Source of the DNA: Neostapfia colusana
Lineage: Eukaryota; Streptophyta; Magnoliopsida; Poales; Poaceae
DNA length: 64,000 bases
Reading direction: 5' to 3'
NCBI GenBank assembly: GCA_030760725.1
Contig: JASWHV010000007.1
Location: 27,233,324 to 27,297,323 of the forward strand
Shown: positions 13,501 to 23,850 of the stretch, piece by piece
Layout: each line of letters begins with the position of its first letter
Position numbering within the stretch: position 1 is the first letter of the stretch
The notes under the pieces: generated by a model
Databases searched by the model: none
Told to the model about the DNA's origin: nothing
Seen by the model: only the letters and a program-made list of their open reading frames with translations
Translations under genes and position numbers: made by a program

Positions 13501-15078
13501 ATGCGGACGGTGGAAGGGAGAGTTTAAATGAACCGTCCATGTCCGAGTCTCCAGGACAGCGCCATGGTATTGTAGCCATGACATCCCTAAGATTGCATCA
13601 ATCTTTTGTCCCATAAGGATTATCAAGGTGGTGGGGTATAGTTCCCCACCTAAGCACAGAGGTGCTTTTGGAATCATCATATTTGCTGAGATCTTCCCTC
13701 CCAGTGAGCAGATCATATAAGTGCAGTCGGTTGGGAAGACTTGCATTTGATGCTTAGCCACATAGGATGCACTAATAAAGCTGTGGGTTGCACCAGAATC
13801 AAACAGTATGATGATGGCTTGATTGTTGAGAGTAAACGTACCCGCCAGCACGTTGTCTCCCTCTAGGACATCCTCATTGTCGAGGTTGCGGACGCCACCA
13901 GTCCGCTGACCAACCTTCTTGACCGGAGGTCGGCCTCGAGCACCGCCCTGGAACTGGGCTTGCCCGCTGCTCTGCTGCCCCTGGGGACAGTCCTTCGCGA
14001 AGTGGCCCGCCTGGCCACATATGAAGCAGGTGAAATGGGGCGGTCCCCCGCTGATCGGTGGACGGAAACCCGGGGCGCGTTGTGGTGGTGGGAACGCCCG
14101 AGGTACCGTCTGCTGCTGCTGCTGCTGTCTTGGTGGTGGCATCGGCGGACGGAACGGAGGTGACTGAAATGAACGTCCCCCGAACCGCTGAGGTCGCGCC
14201 GGTGGATGCCACTGCTGCCCGGATGGCGTCCGATAAACCATCCGGTACTTCTGGGGAGCGCCAACCCCACTGCTGGGTGGAGCGCTGCGCTTCCGCTGCT
14301 CAGCTGCGAACTCCCGCTGAGCGTCCTCCTGCATGATCGCGGCATTGACTAGGTCATTGAAGGTGCCGCGATTCCACTGAACGAGGTGTGTCTTCATCTC
14401 GGGGTGTAACCCTCGATAGAAGTGTTCCCGCTTCTTCTCCTCAGTGGAGATATAGTCTGACGCATATTGCGCCAGATGGTTGAAGGCACGGGAGTAGTCA
14501 TGGGCACTCCTCCCACCCTGCTTCAGTTCAAAAAATTCTTGGAACTTCCTCTTCATGATCCCGGGAGGGATGTGATAGGCGCGGAATGCCTCCCGGAACT
14601 CTCCCCATTCCACGGCATGGCCAGCCGGACGTGAGGTGACATAGTTCGCCCACCACGCACTAGCGGCACCGTGGAGTTGCTGTGCTGCGAACAAAGTCTT
14701 CTGCCGCTCCGTGCATTGGAGCAGCCCGAACTTGGACTCGATGGTCCGCAGCCAGTTGTCCGCCTCCAGTGGTTCTTCAGCTTCTGTGAACACTGGAGGG
14801 TGCGTACTCATGAAATCCGAGTACGACAGCTTACGGAGCTCACGAGGCCCTCTGTCTTGACGCCCCCCCGCCTGGGACGTATTCTGCACGATCGTGCGGA
14901 GCAGGTCGATCTGATCCTCACGACCACCCACCAGTGCCGCTATCACATCCGCTAGAGTAAGCGGAGGCGGCGGTGGTGGCTGCTGCTGCGGAGTGCTGTC
15001 GTAGGCCGGTGGCTGGGAGTCATCGCCTCCCTGCTGGCTAGAGCCACCAACCTCGTGCGTGGTCCTAGTGCGAACCAT
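10546..15078 (-). pseudogene. gag-pol: Element B gag-pol polyprotein, two stop codons
   Basis: One frame of 1510 codons starting at the conserved MVRTRT. Domains by residue: gag domain about 142-232; glutamine run 318-323; CCHC zinc knuckle 351-364; protease D-S-G 427-429; RT about 590-760; RNase H about 880-1000 with acidic residues D887, E924, D949, D992; integrase zinc motif H1092, H1099, C1129, C1132; integrase core D1162, D1223, E1259 (35-residue D-E spacing); chromodomain-like tail about 1450-1505. Lesions: TAA at 12643-12645 (TCA in A) between RT and RNase H, TGA at 11380-11382 in the integrase core, and the RT active site reads F-I-Y-D instead of F-I-D-D (residue 740, 12859-12861). 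An in-frame extension upstream to 15207 lies in leader sequence, so I reject that start. Confidence 0.95.
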
Positions 15079-17037
15079 CTGCAACCATACGACAATAAAC
15101 ATCAGTCCAGCAACATGTTGCATGCAGTCAAAAAAAAGACGTAAACCATAATGACAGTAAAACATGTGATACATCTCGTATGTAGATAATGTAATAACTT
15201 TACACAAGCTACACCATTACCAGACCAAATACAAGCTAGTTAAATCCAACTTGATGAACCTCCTCTTTGGAAGCTCACCACAACTAGGTTTGGTCACTAC
15301 GAGATATTACTATCGCTTTGTCATCACGTAAACCACCCTTTTATCTTCAATACGACACAAACATGGTCTCTAGTAAAAGAAACTTGAGTGAGACCTATAC
15401 TCAAATCTTTCACTAGTTGAAGATAACCTCTCATGAGTATGTTATACCCCATTGGAAGTACTCAAACCCCCTCTAGGGTACAACAAGCTCTCAACTGAGT
15501 TCAACTGTCATTCCTCTGTCAGAATGACCAGTTTCTACATATTCCAGATTTTCACCTGGTTCTGGGCATTTTCATGACTCAAGTTGAATACCAAAGGTAA
15601 AGTTAACTTCATTATATTTCCAACGAGTACTTATATTCCCTCAGATCATCTCTGGTTAAAAAGTTATGGTCATTCAAAGTCAGCAGAATTTCTGGAAGAA
15701 TTTTAACAGCACCTCCTTTGGGAAGTTGCTGTTTTCAACTCTGATTTCCACTGAATTCTGTGCTGAAATTTCAGAAACTTTGAATTGCAAATATGTAACA
15801 CATATTCTACCCTTTATAAGGATGTATCATATGAAAATTTTAGATTTTTCTACTGGAAATTATGTTTGAAAAACAGAGCAGTCCAGAGAATGTTTAACTC
15901 TGTTCTGATTCTGGACAGTTTACATCCCTCGGGATTTAAGCCATCTTAAGGTGTGTTTCAGCTCTGGAAGTCTACAACAAAGTTGTAGGGTACTCAAATA
16001 CCTTTCCAGAACTATATACCACACCTCCCTGGGCTAAAAAACCTGTGAGTTATGCCCTGTTGAAGGTCAGCAAACTTGCTGCCCAAAATAGAGCACTCTG
16101 TTTTTCATCCCTTTGTCTATTCTGCTCCAATATCACATTCTTATACCCAACCAGGGTCCTAAATGTTGAACCTAATGATTTTAATTCCTTGTTATCATTA
16201 TTTTTATGCATATGCCTACAATATCTAGGTACTACGTTCCTCACAAAAGAAAATCCTAACCGGATCATACCGGTATATACATCTCAAATGTGGCACTAAA
16301 CGGTCTCTCGCACACGTTTACTACACGGATACATACGTGGTTAGTACCTGCAGAAGACCACACAATAATGGTGCACTCAATGGTTGGTTTCATTTCAGGC
16401 AGGATCATATTTAAAAGTAAATACAAACGCCCGTATCATTGCCATACGGCCGTCCTTGAGTTAGGTCACGTCTCAAGGTATGTGATCGTGTTTCAACACC
16501 ACACGACGGGGAACCCGAGTATGTCATGAACAGGTCATCACGGTTGGGAATGTTATCAACCCAACAGATACCACCTACTGCCCTGCAGGGCACGCCGATG
16601 GCAAGCGCTGCGTATGTCCTCCTGGGCTATTTCCAGACGAACACACTCTCGCGTTACTGACCACGCGATGGGGTCTCCACTTACTTGCCTAATACACGCT
16701 AGGGATCAGCATTTCATATGAACTCAGGAACATGAAGAGTCCAAGAGTTTCATATTGGCGTCTCACACAAAGCTGTGAGACTAATCCCTGAACCACGTTC
16801 CTCGTCAGGGGAGCTAACAGAAATTGAACCGCTTTCGGTGGCGTTCCTTACCATTCTTACCAGAGCGTAGGTGTGTCGTTACATAATTGAAATTCAGAAT
16901 TATAACACATAGGTTAGTCTTTGCCACTTTAAGTAACTATGCTAATATAGTCCTTACTTGGGCAACTACTGAATCCTCACCGTAAACCTAAGTCTTCCCG
17001 TAATACAGTCCTTAAGTACTGTGCTATCCCCAATGCA
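15079..17037 (-). other. Element B untranslated leader
   Basis: About 1.96 kb between gag and the primer site, collinear with A's leader. No conserved ORF is visible. It is AT-rich with short direct homologies to C's leader (about 33900-34750), so the families share leader ancestry. Confidence 0.8.
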
Positions 17038-17049
17038 GCTCTGATACCA
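17038..17049 (-). other. Element B primer-binding site (tRNA-iMet)
   Basis: In element sense TGGTATCAGAGC, 3 bp inside the LTR end, identical to A's site over 12 bases. Confidence 0.93.
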
Positions 17050-17052
17050 GGC

Positions 17053-20000
17053 TGTAGCGGACCGGGATCCGCCATCCAGGATCACAGAGGGTGGTGCCGC
17101 ACGATGCGACACCTAACAGCACACGTCATAAGAACACAATATATTACATGAGAAAACAACTGAACTGTACAAACAGGTACAATACTCAGTTACAAACTAT
17201 TGTCTTTATTACACAGCGGAAGTCTACTTTTCTACACTCACGCCCGCCTATCTAGCAAAAGTCGGTTGCCCAGCCCTAGGGCAACCCACACTAGCTGCAC
17301 GTCTCAGCTCAGCGCGGCTTGTACGGCTCCCACTCAGCCGTGGTCCCCGACGGAGGGTAACCCTCGCCGGTGGACTCATACTCCGAGTCCGTGGGTGGCT
17401 CCTCACCTGCAAAACACTTAAGCAGCAACCGTGAGCACGATGGCTCAACAAGGCTTAACCGACTCACCTAAGCATGAAACTCTACATGAGGGGTCCGATG
17501 ACATAGGATAGCAATGTTGCAGCAAATGGACACGCCTACAAGTTCATCCTTAGTTCATCTTTTAGCAACAAGTTAACAGTTCAGGAAGCTGAAATTTAGT
17601 AAGCAATATTTGGTGGCACACATGTAGCAATACAATTATATCATAACAGCAATATTGAATCATAGCCTTCCATAAATTATCTACATTACGACGCAGTGAA
17701 TAAGCGGTAATCGTCACCGCGAGGGACGGCGAATCGACTCGATATACACCTGCAGGGAAACCCAAAGAGCACATCACGTACGCCCACCCGTGGAGCTGCA
17801 CAGCACGCTCCCTCGATGTCGTACGGGACAACCTTTCACCCAACAGCCCAAACGTCGAACCGGTCGCACCGAAACGAGCAGGAGGTTCCCCACACGGAGC
17901 ATCTCTCTATGCCCATTGGCAGATTTCCACCTTGCTGCCCTCAACCTACACCTATAAATCGGTGTGCTATGCCTCGACGTCCGGAGGTTTAGGCTACATC
18001 GGTTTATCGGGGCCCATATATCCTATATGCCTTCGGTACGTTCAATACTTGTTCAGCAGGGCCGCACACGGATCGGTCCTCAATCGACACGGGCAGGGCT
18101 GCGCACACAAGACTTCCTCTTGCTGCGCCCTAGCCCCTGCCTAGTCTCATTTTCATTACTAAAGTGATCTCACATCACTCAACCGAACCCGTGTGTCCCA
18201 ACCCTAACTCGCGAGTAGATTCCAACTACTCGACTTGTACCGAAGTCCTATGAATTATTAAGCATAGCCTATCTACTCGAGATCTTAGACACTACCCTCA
18301 CTCTTTTGGAAACATTCTGGTCATGCAAGTGGGGTTCCATTCATCTTACACCTAATGCACATTCATACATCACCCTAAATATGTGAACAAAGAAAAACTT
18401 GATAAAAGAGTTAATGCAAACCGGGGCTTGCCTTGTTGTTGTTGGTCAGGGGTTAAGTCTTCGTCCGGAAGAAGGAAGTCCAGCACTTCCGGAGTCTCTT
18501 CGCCTTCAGCGACTACACGTTAATGTAATACTACATGTTAATGGATATGCATACAAGTTTATTGTAATGCTGCTGAGTGGTTTTCCCCCTTTTCCATATT
18601 AATCCCTCAAGTGGTTAAACAGGACAGGGGTGATCCAGAGCTCCAATGGAGCTGAGAATTTTTGTGTGAGTTCCTTGTCACAAGAAAACCCTCTGGACCA
18701 AAAATTAGCACTTTTCATTGAGTGGTTTGCTCAGAATAATTCTCTTAGCAAAGAAGAATTAATTCTGAGGTAACACCCCTGTTCATGCCCAACTTAATGA
18801 ACTACAATTTGAATTATATCTCCTAGAGTTTGCATGAATTTTCCTAGAATTTTTGGATCTAAGATCTGTTCAGAACTGAATTTCCAAGTTTTGGAAATTC
18901 TCTGAAATTGTCTCTGTATTCAAATGAACACAGCACCTTCAAATCTGAATTGCCCTAGTCAAATCAACTCCAATTGGTCTGAAACTTTTACAGGGGTTCC
19001 CTAACATCCTAGAGAACATTCTGGAAAAATTTGGGAATTTTTGGATGAACCAAACTCCCTCTAAAATTCTTTTGCTGAAAAGTTTTAAGAATTTTCCAGA
19101 ATTAAATAATAGGTTTCATACAAATTGGGTTGCGTATTTCGTTAGAGCTATGCACGATGAATTCAACCCAGTTTGAATCACTAAATTTGGAGCTTCCTAA
19201 CAAAAGTTATGGGGTTCTAAAGTTCGAACTAAATCTGGAAATTCCAAATAATTCGGGAAGCATTCAAACTCTGACTGTGGGTCCCTCCTACACGTGTCGG
19301 CTGCTGGAATCCCGCCACACGGGACCACAGGACCCTTCCCCCGCCACCACACTGGATCCCAGGCCGCAGCGTATCGATGATTTAAAATATCGCCACTGAC
19401 ATGCGGAGCCCCCAGTCGTCTTCCTCCTCCCGACGCCCGCGCGGTCCCGCCGCCGAGCTCACCGGAGTTCTCGCCGGGAGGGGCCTCCGGTGCTTGGAAC
19501 TTGCTGATTCTCGCCGCCTGTGCCTATCTCGGCCTGGGGAACACGGTGGTGCCCTCATCAGAGCTTGATAACAACCGGAACAGTGCTCCCGCAGGCAACA
19601 GCGGCCGAGAGCTCACCGGCGACGTCGAACTCGGCATCCCCTGCACCTTTTTCGATGCGGTTTGCTCGGGGAGCTCCGCTGACACCTGCTGGTCACGGAC
19701 ATGGACACCGATCCCCGTGAAAATGGCTACAACTACGACCTCACCGGTGACCTAGGCCGGATATCGGCTGTGCTCAGAAAACTTCGAAGAACCGTAACCC
19801 TAGCCCATGGTTCTTGCTGGTTTTTCATCCTAGGGGTCGTGGCAGGGTGTAGAACGTGTGTGTAGCTCGGAATCCCTGGTCGTGAACCATCTACCCCGAA
19901 TTTCCTCATTTTGCAACTTCGGTATTTTGAATACCGAAAGGGTAAACGGCCAAATACTACCCCGACGACGTACGAGGGGAGGAACGATCGGCACTAGCGT

Positions 20001-20941
20001 GTCACGCACCTTGTAGTGGACCTTTTTCGTATAGCTCGCCGGGCGCGGGACGGGCTGTAGCTCTCGGATGCCGGGGATCAACGGCGGTCGGCGGTCTGTT
20101 CTTGCGCGGAACCGAGGAAAGAGCTCGGGTGGGGTTGCTCTCGTTCGGGAAACAGGAGAAAGGGCGGCGTGGGGTGTGCGCTGGCCTTTGAGCCGCAATT
20201 TTGGTACCGTGAGGTGGCCGTTCGACGCCTCGGTGGCTCGCCGCCTCTCCCATTCCTTGCGCGCGAAGCAGAGGCCGGCTGCAGCAACCGACTGAAACAC
20301 CCCTATGTGCAGCTGACCTGTGGGCCTCCCCTTTAATCCTTTTTTTCCCAATTTCTCTTTTCTGTTTTTGCTGAATATCCCCCAGCTACTCACAATTTAA
20401 TGTGAGACTTAGTCACCAAGTCTTAGTTTGAATTTGAATTCTCAAATTTGAACTGTGTTTGGCTAAATTTGCTGCTTGTTTAAACTGAAATTCAAATTCA
20501 GTTTTGAATTCTTGCAAATTTAGCTCTTGACAAGATGAACTCCAATGAGGATGAAAATTGGTGGGCTTACTCAGAAAAATGTGCTGAGTTTGAATATGAA
20601 GCTAACTTTTGAATTTGTGTGAGGAAAGTTGCTGCAAATTGAATTTACATTCAAATAAGCCTCTTTTTCAAATACCTCCAAAAGTGCCTCAAAAAGTGTT
20701 GGATTCACATGAAACTTGGCCTGAACCTTCCCAAGACTTTTCAAGTCCTAGGGGTGAGCTCAACCTCTCATGTCCATGTGTAGAAATCCTACTTTGTGAA
20801 AGTGAAGGCTTTCCCCTCTAATCACTGTTTTGATGAAGGTTACTTGTTCTTCACAATATTTCCTAAGATATCCACAACAAAACTGTGGTGTTGTGAGGTG
20901 AAGAAAAGTTTTTGCAAGTCTCTTTTTCTTGGGCTTTTACA
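17053..20941 (-). repeat. Element B right LTR (5' LTR of the element)
   Basis: 3889 bp, ends TGTAGCGGACC...GCTTTTACA. Nearly collinear with the left LTR; the 112-bp length difference is mostly one deletion at about 18575, where GCTGCTG joins AGTGG. High similarity elsewhere implies recent insertion. Conserved inverted repeats are at 17432-17447 and 18212-18232, and the GC-rich block at about 19300-20290. An antisense-sense pair of ORFs in that block is treated as compositional. Confidence 0.95.
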
Positions 20942-20946
20942 ACTTT
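20942..20946. repeat. Target-site duplication of element B, right copy
   Basis: ACTTT, against CCTTT at 6474-6478. It follows the LTR terminal ACA directly and precedes the resumed A codons. Confidence 0.88.
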
Positions 20947-23348
20947 GGTCTCACAAATGCTCCAGCCCATTTCATGTATCTCATGAACTCGGTTTTCATG
21001 CCGGAGCTGGACAAGTTCGTGGTAGTGTTCATCGATGATATCTTGGTTTACTCCAAGACAGAAGCCGAACACGCCGAACACTTGAGAATCATTCTTCAAC
21101 GATTGCGAGACCACAAGCTCTACGCCAAGTTCAGCAAATGCGAGTTTTGGATCAGCCAAGTGCCATTCTTGGGACATATCATCTCAGCAGAAGGCATTGC
21201 GGTTGACCCAAGCAAAATAGAGCAAGTGCTGAAATGGAAAGCTCCCACTTCAGTTCATGAAGTCAGAAGCTTCCTCGGGTTAGCGGGATACTATCGGAGA
21301 TTCATTCCAAGCTTCTCCAAGCTCGCTAAGCCGATGACAGAATTGCTGAAGAAAGGGACGAAATATGTTTGGAACACGGCGTGTGAAGGAGCGTTCCAAG
21401 CATTGGTGAAGCATCTCACCACAGCCCCGGTCTTAGCTCAGCCGGATACAACAAAGCCCTTCGGCGTGTATTGTGACACGTCCGGTATTGGGCTCGGCTG
21501 TGTGTTGATGCAGGAAGGACGTGTGGTCGCCTATGGCTCACGCTAACTTCGGAACCATGAGCAGCACTATCTGACTCATGATCTTGAGCTTGCTGCAGTA
21601 GTTTTGGCGCTAAAAATGTGGAGACACTATCTCCTGGGGAATCTGGTGCATCTCTACACCGACTACAAGAGCTTGAAACATATTTTCACCCAGAAGGAGC
21701 TGAACATGAGGCAAAGGAGGTGGTTAGAACTGATCAAAGATTATGAAATTGAGATTCATTACCACTCCGGCAAGGCAAATGTGGTTGCCGACGCGCTGAG
21801 TCAGAAATCACATGTCCATCACCTCACCATTACACCGGTGTAGGAGGAAGAGCCAAGTTTACACTTGGTTCCTTATGGATCGCTTTACAACCTTGCCCTC
21901 ATCCCTACTATTAGGGAGGACATCATTGCAGCTCAGAAGACTGATAAAGGCATGGCACATCTCCGGAGATGGATAGACAACGGAGAGATCAAATGTTTCC
22001 GGAAGGATGATGAGGGGACGCTATGGTTCAACGACCGCATAGTCGTACCCCAGGATATGGAACTGAGGAGAAAGATCCTCGATGAAGCTCACTTGTCTAA
22101 ATACTCCATTCATCCGGGCAGCAACAAAATGTACCAAGCTTTGAAAAAGAAATTTTGGTGGACACGGATGAAGCGAGAGGTAGCGAAGTACGTATCCGAT
22201 TGTGATACGTGTAGACGAGTGAAGGCGGATCATATGAGGAACCAGGGCGGTTGCAACCTCTGAAGATCCCGGCATGGAAATGGGAAGATGTGAGCATGGA
22301 TTTCATTGTGGGATTACCCCTAACATCCAACAAGCATGATTCCATATGGGTAATCGTTGATCAGTTAACCAAGACGGCTCACTTCATCCCGGTGAATACA
22401 CGTTACAATGCCGGCAAATATGTGGAGCTGTACATAGCAAAGATTTTGTGCTTATACGGGGTACCCAAGACCGTCATCTCGGATCGAGGTGCATTATTTG
22501 TATCTCGCTTTCGGGAGCAGCTACACGCTGCATTGGGTACCAAGCTGATTAGGAGCTCCGCCTATCACCCCCAGACCGATGGACAAACAGAGAGGGTGAA
22601 TCAAGTTCTGGGAGACATGTTGAGAGCATGTGCCATCCACCATGGTAGGAACTCGGATGATCACCTACCATTGGCGGAATTCTTGTACAACAATGGCTAT
22701 CAGGTGAGTATCAAGATGGCACCCTACGAAGCTCTCTACGGTCGCAAATGCCGCACCCCATTAAACTGGTGCGAGACCGGTGAAAGGGTCACATTCGGGG
22801 TTGATGTGGTGAACGACGCCGAAGAGCGCGTTCGGACGATTCAAGCCAACTTGAAGGCCGCTCAATCCCGGCAAAAGAGCTATGCTGATAAGAGGCGTAG
22901 GCCGTTGCACTTTGACGTCGGTGAACACATGTACCTCCGCGTGTCTCCGATGAAAGGCGTGCACCGGTTCGGTGTGAAGGGGAAGCTCGCTCCCCGTTTC
23001 ATTGGACCCTATGCTATCACCGAGAAGTGTGGACCAGCGGCGTATAGACTGGAGCTACCGGCGTCTCTTGCTGGTGTCCATGACATTTTCCATGTCTCAC
23101 AGCTGAGAAAATGTCTGAAGCATACTGCTGCTGTTACTACCAAAGACATCGGTGAGTTGCAACCGGATTTGACATATGATGAATATCCGGTGGAAATTCT
23201 TGATGAGAAAGCTCAAACCACGCGTAGCCAAACGCTGTAGTTCTACAAGACACTCTGGAGCAACCACACCGCCGAAGAAGCGACGTGAGAGAGCGGGGAA
23301 TTCTTTCGCTCAAATTACACGGAGTTCATGGCATCTCAGCACGGGTAA
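20947..23348 (+). pseudogene. pol: Element A pol, 3' part: RT, RNase H, integrase, chromodomain
   Basis: Resumes A's polyprotein at GLTNAPAHF. The RT catalytic F-I-D-D is intact at 21028-21039. RNase H follows, with YCDTS near 21472, then integrase with its HHCC zinc motif, the D,D35E core ([20 protein letters not shown]) and a chromodomain-like tail (EYPVEIL to WSNHTAEE). In-frame stops are at 21544-21546 (Q position), 21841-21843 (E position), about 23238-23240 (W position) and about 23286 (W position). A single-base deletion near 22238-22242 shifts the frame between the zinc motif and the core. The frame ends at the TAA at 23346-23348, matching B. Confidence 0.93.
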
Positions 23349-23402
23349 GTCCCTATTATATCGCTGTCTCTTCTTTTATAATCTCGGAACGAGATTCATT
23401 TA

Positions 23403-23414
23403 AGGGGGGAGGGA
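23403..23414 (+). other. Element A polypurine tract
   Basis: AGGGGGGAGGGA lies immediately before the LTR start TGTAAAAGCCC, the same arrangement as in B. Confidence 0.9.
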
Positions 23415-23850
23415 TGTAAAAGCCCAAGAAAAGGGACTTGCAAAAAATTTTCATCACCTCACAACACCACAGTTTTTGTTGTGGATAGCTTGTGAAAAAA
23501 TTGTGAAGAGCAAGTAACCTCCATCAAAAGAGTGATTAGAGGGGAAGCCTTCACTTTCACAAAGTAGGATTTTTACACACGAACATGAGAGGTTGAGCTC
23601 ACCCCCAGAACTTAAAAAGTCTTGGGAAGGTTCAGGCCAAGTTTCATGTAAATCCAACACTTTCTGAGGCACTTTTGAAGGTATTTGAAAAAGAGGCCAA
23701 TTTGAATGTAAATTCAAATTGCAGCAACTTTCATCACTCAAATTCAAAAGTTAGCTTCATATTCAAACTCAGCACATTTTTCTGAGTTAGCCCACCAATT
23801 TTCATCCCCATTGGAGTTCATCTTGTCGGGAGCTAAATTTGCAATAATTC
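23415..23850 (+). repeat. Element A 3' LTR, first 436 bp only
   Basis: Starts TGTAAAAGCCCAAG and follows the U3 start of B's LTRs (reverse of about 10479-10050) until GCAATAATTC, where element C's LTR begins at 23851. The remaining roughly 3.5 kb is absent from the window; it is not found beyond C's right end. Confidence 0.9.

Larger units (their letters stand above)
6479..20941 (-). mobile_element. Element B: near-complete chromovirus nested in A
   Basis: A 14.46 kb reverse-oriented Tekay/Del-like element with both LTRs, primer site, leader, one 1510-codon gag-pol frame and polypurine tract. It belongs to the same family as A. It has only two nonsense codons in the whole frame, so it is the best preserved and probably among the youngest elements here. 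An RT active-site substitution means it could not transpose with its own enzyme as sequenced. Confidence 0.95.
1..23850 (+). mobile_element. Element A: Tekay/Del-like Ty3/gypsy chromovirus, disrupted
   Basis: Forward LTR retrotransposon assembled from 5' LTR (left end outside the window), primer-binding site, leader, gag-pol, polypurine tract and a truncated 3' LTR. Element B is inserted at 6479-20941 and splits the RT region. The order protease, RT, RNase H, integrase, C-terminal chromodomain-like tail marks a gypsy chromovirus; the very long LTR and tRNA-iMet primer fit the Tekay/Del clade (family assignment is inference). Joined across B, the coding parts total 4532 nt against 4533 nt in B, so A is nearly full length with a net loss of one base. 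It carries several nonsense changes and is defective. Confidence 0.9.

Noticed and set aside
19830..20393. 187-codon reverse ORF in B right LTR
   Set aside because: The corresponding segment of the left LTR (9543-9841) has this frame broken, so there is no sign of protein conservation.
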